In this document: positions 5,587 through 10,099 of the stretch, in pieces
Layout: every line of letters starts with the position of its first letter
Position numbering within the stretch: position 1 is the stretch's first letter
Assembly: GCA_903928285.1 (NCBI GenBank)
Contig: CAIYQH010000295.1
Location: forward strand, 1-10,099
Source: an uncultured Bacteroidales bacterium
GTDB taxonomy: Bacteria; Bacteroidota; Bacteroidia; Bacteroidales; FEN-979
DNA length: 10,099 bases
Reading direction: 5' to 3'
Translations under genes and position numbers: made by a program
The notes under the pieces: generated by a model
Told to the model about the DNA's origin: nothing
Databases searched by the model: none
What the model saw: only the letters and a program-made list of their open reading frames with translations

Positions 5587-7839
5587 ATGATGAAGCAAAA
5601 CTGGTATCTTTTTGTTTTATTCTTGTTCATCTCGCAGGGCATGTTTGCCCAGATAGGTGGTCAGAACAGTACCTGCGAAACGGCGGCGCCCTTTTGTACC
5701 GGGACATTGTATTCATTTCCGGCGGGGGTAAACGCGCCTCCCGGCCAGTCGGGACCCTTTTACAGCTGTTTGACTACCCGGCCAAATCCGGCGTGGTACT
5801 ACATGAAGGTTGCTACACCGGGCAACATCATTATCCAGATGCACAGCGAACCCTCAAAGGATATCGATTTTTGCTGCTGGGGTCCCTTCACTTCACAGTT
5901 TTGCTGTGACCAGCTTACACAGCCCAAGGTAGTTTCCTGCAGTTACTCGCCGGCCTCAACTGAAACCTGTAACATTCCCAACGGACTTACCGGCCAGTAT
6001 TACATGCTGATCATCACCAACTTTTCAAATCAACCCTGTAATATCATCTTTCAGCAAACCGGGGGTACCGGGACTACCGATTGCTCGATCCTTCCGCCCG
6101 CCTGCTTTAACAACAGCCCTGTATGTACCGGCCAAACCCTGCAGTTTTCGGCGCAGTCGGTTTCCGGGGCTACCTATCATTGGTGGGGACCGGCAGGGTT
6201 TACATCCACTGTTCAGAATCCCTCCATCGCCAATGCCACGGTTGCAAATTCCGGCGAGTACTTCCTCAGAATCGAAGTAAACGGACAAACAAGCTCCGAC
6301 ACCTCCACAACCATGGCTTATGTATATCATCCGCTGGCCAATGCGGGCAACGATACCACCATTTTAAACGGCGTAACAACCCGGCTGCACGGGAATTGTT
6401 CAGGGGGCAGTGGCTTCTATCATTACAAGTGGGAACCATCGTCAAAACTCATCAACGACAGTGTCAGGGAACCTTACACAACCAACCTGTTCAGTACAAG
6501 CGTCTTCACCATGACGGTTACCGACGACTCGGCCAATTGCCAGGGAGTCGATATGGTTACCGTAAATATTGCGGGAGGGGCGCTTGCCATCAATGCTATA
6601 GCCAATCCCTCCACGATCTGTTTTGGAAATTCCACGATCCTCCAGGCAATCGGGTCGGGCGGAGCCGGGAATTATACCTATAGCTGGAGCGGTCCCAATG
6701 GGTTTTCATCCACCATGCCGAATCCGACTGTTGCTCCCACTTCTACATCGGTTTACCAGGTTTCGGCTTTCGATGGCTACAATACGGTCACCGGTTCGGT
6801 CACCGTAACAGTGCTCCCTTTGCCGGTTGCAAATGCAGGAACACCCAAATCAATTCCTTATGGAACCTATACTTTTCTGAACGGATCCGTGGTGAACGGG
6901 AACGGTAACTATTATTACAGCTGGTCGCCCACCGGCAAGCTTATCAATGCCGGGATGCAGAACCCGCAAACGGTGAACCTCACAGCCTCAACAATCTATA
7001 CGCTTATTGTAACGGATCTTAATTCAAATTGTGTCAGCGAAAATGGCGCCAGTGTCGCCGTAGAGGTGACCGGCGGCCCGCTGAATGTAAACCCTGTTGC
7101 CACCCCTTCGTCCATTTGCCGTGGCGATACCACGCGACTGCATGCTTTGGCAGGAGGTGGAAATGTTGGTTATTACCAGTATTTGTGGAGTTCCGAACCC
7201 GACGGGTTTGCCTCCTCAGATCCGAATCCCCTGGTACAGCCTCTCGTAAATACAACCTATTCGGTTACGGTTACCGACCAGTTCAATTCAACAGTTGGCA
7301 GCGCACTCGTGTCAATTTATCCTGAACCTGTTATCGGCCTTGGCCCGCCGGATACCACAGTATGCATTTACGATACGGTGATGCTCGATGCCGGAAACCC
7401 GGGATCAGCCTACCTTTGGTCAAATGGTTCAACCCAGCGCCGGATTCGCTTCGGATCCACAGGGATCGGATACGATACACAGCATTATTCGGTGGAGGTG
7501 GTCAACCAGCATGGATGCAGGAAAAATGCCGAGATTACGGTCATATTCTCATTTGACGTCTGCACGGGGATTGACGACCGGGAATCTGCCGGGCAACTGA
7601 AAATTTTCCCCAACCCTGCAAAGGGTAAAATAAGGATTGATGTATCCGGGGTTTCGGGACCGGTTAACGGTTCCCTGGTGACACCCGTCGGCAGTACGGT
7701 CATGAGGTTTGCCATGCCTGCTCCTGTAAATGGGATATCCTCGGCAACGCTTGATATCAGTACGCTCCCCCCTGGCATTTACCTGGTCAGGTATGGTGAT
7801 GGCACGTTTGTTCATGTTCAGAAGCTTGTTGTTGAATAG
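5587..7839 (+). CDS. Type IX secreted multi-domain Ig/PKD-like surface protein with type A sorting domain
   Basis: About 750 residues. A signal peptide ends at GMFAQ (about residue 21-22). The first domain (about 25-165) is cysteine-rich, with a DIDFCCWGPF motif (Cys96-97, Cys106-107) seen in many Bacteroidota surface proteins. Immunoglobulin/PKD-like beta domains follow: one at about 170-245, then an alternating series A-B-A-B starting near 249, 339, 413 and 505, and another near 579-660. The end (about 665-750) is a type IX secretion type A sorting domain, with KIFPNPAKG and LPPGIYLVRYGDG followed by a final VQKLVVE. The protein should cross the outer membrane through the type IX machine, lose this domain and be attached or released. 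No enzymatic motif is visible, so adhesion or scaffolding is likely. ATG 5587 fits the signal peptide; ATG 5560 would overlap the previous gene, and ATG 5590 is also possible. Confidence 0.88.
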   Translation: MMKQNWYLFVLFLFISQGMFAQIGGQNSTCETAAPFCTGTLYSFPAGVNAPPGQSGPFYSCLTTRPNPAWYYMKVATPGNIIIQMHSEPSKDIDFCCWGPFTSQFCCDQLTQPKVVSCSYSPASTETCNIPNGLTGQYYMLIITNFSNQPCNIIFQQTGGTGTTDCSILPPACFNNSPVCTGQTLQFSAQSVSGATYHWWGPAGFTSTVQNPSIANATVANSGEYFLRIEVNGQTSSDTSTTMAYVYHPLANAGNDTTILNGVTTRLHGNCSGGSGFYHYKWEPSSKLINDSVREPYTTNLFSTSVFTMTVTDDSANCQGVDMVTVNIAGGALAINAIANPSTICFGNSTILQAIGSGGAGNYTYSWSGPNGFSSTMPNPTVAPTSTSVYQVSAFDGYNTVTGSVTVTVLPLPVANAGTPKSIPYGTYTFLNGSVVNGNGNYYYSWSPTGKLINAGMQNPQTVNLTASTIYTLIVTDLNSNCVSENGASVAVEVTGGPLNVNPVATPSSICRGDTTRLHALAGGGNVGYYQYLWSSEPDGFASSDPNPLVQPLVNTTYSVTVTDQFNSTVGSALVSIYPEPVIGLGPPDTTVCIYDTVMLDAGNPGSAYLWSNGSTQRRIRFGSTGIGYDTQHYSVEVVNQHGCRKNAEITVIFSFDVCTGIDDRESAGQLKIFPNPAKGKIRIDVSGVSGPVNGSLVTPVGSTVMRFAMPAPVNGISSATLDISTLPPGIYLVRYGDGTFVHVQKLVVE
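6331..7320 (+). repeat. Tandem A-B-A-B domain duplication inside the type A surface protein
   Basis: Two module types alternate. Type A (from 6331 and 6823) shares an ANAG opening, a LxG segment, a YxYxWxP core, KLIN and a VTD..xNC ending. Type B (from 6601 and 7099) shares a PSxIC opening, a YxYxWS core with GF, PNPxVxP and a closing V.V.P.PV. The offsets are 492 nt (A to A) and 498 nt (B to B), consistent with duplication of a unit of about 165 residues. The copies have diverged at the DNA level. Confidence 0.75.
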
Positions 7840-9821
7840 TGCAGACAAAAACCGCCCATACTCCGTCTCTGTATCCAGGACATGTTCTGCTGACTTTTGT
7901 TCTTCTGCTGACCCTGTTTGAACTTCAGGCACAAACCCCCTGGTATAAAAGCAATTGTCCCCGGTCGCAAAAACAGGCGGAACTCTGGTATTTCGGCGAA
8001 AAATGCGGCATTGATTTCAGGTCGGGAGTTGCCGCCGCGCTGACCGACCAGAATGCAATGACGGCTTTTAAAGCCAGTGCGGTTATCTGCGATAGTTTGG
8101 GGAATCTCCTGTTCTTTACCAATGGCAATAAAGTTTGGGACCGCAATTTCACCCTGATGCCCAACGCCACCGGCCTCGCCGGTGATCTGGGTGCAACCCA
8201 GCCCTGTATCATTGTCCCAAATCCCGGTAATACTGCACAATACTATGTTTTTACCGTTGATATTCTGAAGTTTACAGATTCATTAAATTACACGACCAAA
8301 GGTCTTTCCTGTACCATTATTGACATGAACGAACGGGGCGGACTGGGAGATGCAGTTTCCAGCTTTCTGAATAAATCCATCCTCAGCCCTGTTTGTCAGA
8401 AGATCACTGCAGTTATTCATAAGAATTACAGGGATTACTGGGTTATTACCCATGAGTGGGATTCCGATAAATTTTACGCCTACCTCATCACAGGAGCCGG
8501 TATTGCCAGTCCGGTGGTGAGTTCAGCAGGAACCGTAAACGGCGGGCACCGGAATAATATCAATAATTCGGTCGGATACCTGAAGGCATCTCCCGACGGG
8601 AAAAAACTGGCTGCGGCGGTATCCCAGAAAAAACTGATCGAATTGTTTGATTTTAACAATGAAACAGGGGTTGTAAGCAATGCAAAATCATATACCACTA
8701 CCAAGCCCGGCGTAAATCCGTACGGAATTGAATTTTCCCCCGACAGCCGGTTTTTATATGCAACTGTTTTTGAAACCGGAGGTGTCGTGCAGGCCGCAGC
8801 GCCATCGTTTGTATTCCAGTTTGACACCCGGTCGGGATTGAATAACCCTGTTATCATTGATTCCGTTGTAGGCCTGCGCGTTGCCGGAATGCAACTTGCC
8901 ACTGATGGCAGGATTTACCTCTCCAGGACAAATAATATTCTTTCGAAGAGGGATTCTCTGGAGGTAATTTATAATCCAAACCGTCCCGGCAGGGCCTGTA
9001 ATTTCGACAGAATCAATAACATGACCGGGAGCAGTTTTCCATTGCTGGGCAGGAAAAGCATTTACAGTCTTCCCAACCTGGTTCAGAGTTTCGTGAATGT
9101 CCCTCCCTTCAGGTGGGATAGTGTTTGTCATGGAAATGCCACCCAGTTCCATGCAACCAACCAGGCCAATGCCGATACGATATTCTGGAATTTCGGGGAT
9201 GGTGGCACCTCTACCCAACCGGATCCGGTACATACCTTTACCAACCCCGGTTCCTATTGGGTAACACAAACACAAAAATTCAACGGCCTGTCATTTGTTG
9301 ATTCGATGTTGGTAAAAAATTATCAGTTACCCCGGATTGCCCTTGCTGATACCATCCTTCTCTATGAAGGATCTTCCATCCAATTGCACGCAGGTGGAGG
9401 GTTTACCGATTATCTGTGGTCCACAAATTCCAAGGATTCCATCATAGAAGTTAAAGAATCGGGTTCCTACTGGGCGCAGGTGGAGGATATCCATTGTTGC
9501 ATCAATTCCGATACTACCTTTGTGAGGATGTTCAGGTACATGGTTCCCAATGCCTTCAGTCCCAATGGTGATGGATTGAACGATGTGTTTAAGGTCAACG
9601 GTTTATACAAAAATATCAACTTCAGGATGATCGTATATGATCGCTGGGGAACCCAGGTATTCGAATCCGAGGATATCGACAAGGGGTGGGATGGCACTGT
9701 ATCAGGGCAGCCTTGCCCGTCAGATTCCTATATCTGGATGGTTAATATCGGGTTTGTCGGCAAGGATATCATTACGAAGGGAGATATAAAATTTAAGGGT
9801 ACGGTTACACTTGTCCGATGA
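7839..9821 (+). CDS. Type IX secreted protein with beta-propeller-like region, PKD domain and type B (gliding-associated) sorting domain
   Basis: A 660-residue exported protein. A signal peptide ends at ELQAQ (residue 32). Residues about 45-410 show repeated strand patterns such as GNLLFFTNGNKVWD, LKASPDGKKLAAAV and IEFSPDSRFLYATVFE, typical of WD40/YVTN-like beta-propellers. A PKD domain follows (about 425-500, WNFGDGG near residue 450, then VHTFTNPGSYWVT), then an Ig-like domain (about 503-565). The last 90 residues, from about 567, form the gliding motility-associated type B sorting domain: PNAFSPNGDGLNDVFKV, then VYDRWGTQVFES and a WDGT segment. The start is GTG 7839, which shares its G with the preceding TAG stop (TAGTG). 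No other start precedes the signal peptide, so translation is probably coupled. Type B substrates are usually handled by a PorP/SprF partner, and none is in the window. Likely role: surface binding or motility, ligand unknown. Confidence 0.88.
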   Translation: MQTKTAHTPSLYPGHVLLTFVLLLTLFELQAQTPWYKSNCPRSQKQAELWYFGEKCGIDFRSGVAAALTDQNAMTAFKASAVICDSLGNLLFFTNGNKVWDRNFTLMPNATGLAGDLGATQPCIIVPNPGNTAQYYVFTVDILKFTDSLNYTTKGLSCTIIDMNERGGLGDAVSSFLNKSILSPVCQKITAVIHKNYRDYWVITHEWDSDKFYAYLITGAGIASPVVSSAGTVNGGHRNNINNSVGYLKASPDGKKLAAAVSQKKLIELFDFNNETGVVSNAKSYTTTKPGVNPYGIEFSPDSRFLYATVFETGGVVQAAAPSFVFQFDTRSGLNNPVIIDSVVGLRVAGMQLATDGRIYLSRTNNILSKRDSLEVIYNPNRPGRACNFDRINNMTGSSFPLLGRKSIYSLPNLVQSFVNVPPFRWDSVCHGNATQFHATNQANADTIFWNFGDGGTSTQPDPVHTFTNPGSYWVTQTQKFNGLSFVDSMLVKNYQLPRIALADTILLYEGSSIQLHAGGGFTDYLWSTNSKDSIIEVKESGSYWAQVEDIHCCINSDTTFVRMFRYMVPNAFSPNGDGLNDVFKVNGLYKNINFRMIVYDRWGTQVFESEDIDKGWDGTVSGQPCPSDSYIWMVNIGFVGKDIITKGDIKFKGTVTLVR

Positions 9822-10099
9822 TCAACGATAAATATACAAATATCATCGCTGCTGAGCTCAATGTAGCAGCAGCCTTTATACAGAATACCATCAATCTCCT
9901 GCAAGGGGGGGCTACGATTCCCTTTATTGCCCGGTACCGGAAGGAGATGACCGGGACGATGGATGAGGTGGTCATCGCGCAGGTCCGCGATCGGCTGGCC
10001 CAGTTAAAGGACCTTGATTCCCGCCGGGCCGCCATCCTGAAATCCCTTACGGAGCAGGAAAAACTTACCCCGGAGCTGGAACTGGCCATTGCCAAGGCA
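9818..10099 (+). CDS. tex: Tex-family RNA-binding transcription accessory protein, N-terminal part
   Basis: The first 94 codons of a gene that runs off the window; the full family is usually 700-800 residues. Tex proteins are cytoplasmic nucleic-acid-binding proteins with an N-terminal helical domain, a YqgF-like nuclease-fold domain, helix-hairpin-helix motifs and a C-terminal S1 domain; only the first is visible here. The signature is the GGATIPFIARYRKEMTG segment at residues 30-46, followed by the acidic MDEVVIAQVRDRL helix and LTPELELAIAKA, all as in Tex. ATG 9818 overlaps the preceding TGA as ATGA, so translation is probably coupled to the type B surface protein gene. There is no clear ribosome binding site of its own. 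A run of seven G (9905-9911) encodes part of the Gly-Gly-Ala motif. The family identification is firm; the operon with a surface-protein gene is unexpected. Confidence 0.93.
   Translation, partial: MINDKYTNIIAAELNVAAAFIQNTINLLQGGATIPFIARYRKEMTGTMDEVVIAQVRDRLAQLKDLDSRRAAILKSLTEQEKLTPELELAIAKA

Noticed and set aside
6123..6683. 186-codon frame in another phase within the type A surface protein
   Set aside because: Its Arg/His-rich product without domains is typical of an out-of-phase shadow of the repeat-rich gene.
9905..9911. G7 run in tex as a phase-variation switch
   Set aside because: It encodes part of the conserved Gly-Gly-Ala motif of a housekeeping protein, so selection on the motif explains it.
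1..10099. CRISPR arrays, tRNA or rRNA genes, insertion sequences or attachment sites
   Set aside because: I saw no regularly spaced repeats, tRNA-like cloverleaf, transposase motifs or terminal repeats on either strand.

Overview
This window comes from a Bacteroidota (Bacteroidetes) chromosome. Two genes carry type IX secretion C-terminal sorting domains, one type A and one type B ('gliding motility-associated'). Exported proteins have signal peptides ending in the AQ pattern common in this phylum. Four intergenic sites match the Bacteroidota promoter element TAnnTTTG, two of them with a TTG 19-20 nt upstream. Ribosome binding sites are weak throughout. I cannot place it below phylum level.

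Layout, all genes on the + strand. (1) 2-334: the 3' end of aroA (EPSP synthase). (2) 570-3133: a two-component system, with a TPR-containing membrane histidine kinase and a LuxR-type response regulator 5 nt downstream, preceded by a good promoter at 500-529. (3) 3134-3513: a 380-nt gap with a terminator-like hairpin, an interleaved set of inverted repeats that could fold as a pseudoknotted RNA, a repeated decamer, and a promoter. (4) 3514-3888: a small exported protein of unknown function. (5) 4135-4854: a lone LutA-like CCG-domain iron-sulfur protein with a TTG start. (6) 4855-5147: a gap with a promoter-like element followed by self-complementary segments, either a small RNA or a long leader. 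(7) 5148-9821: three tightly packed genes for exported proteins (142 aa unknown, about 750 aa type A, 660 aa type B). (8) 9818-10099: the 5' end of tex, overlapping the previous stop as ATGA.

How they may work together: the kinase/regulator pair is a self-contained signalling unit, and the small exported protein just downstream is a natural candidate target (inference). The three exported-protein genes have a 10-nt gap and then a 1-nt overlap, so they are probably co-transcribed and translationally coupled, and may form a cell-surface assembly delivered by the type IX system. No secretion-machine genes (Por/Gld/Spr) lie in the window. aroA, lutA and tex look like housekeeping or metabolic genes.

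The parts I find least explained are the two intergenic regions with RNA-like structure (3270-3353 and 4916-5131) and the coupled surface-protein/tex operon. All pairings and family calls were made by eye.
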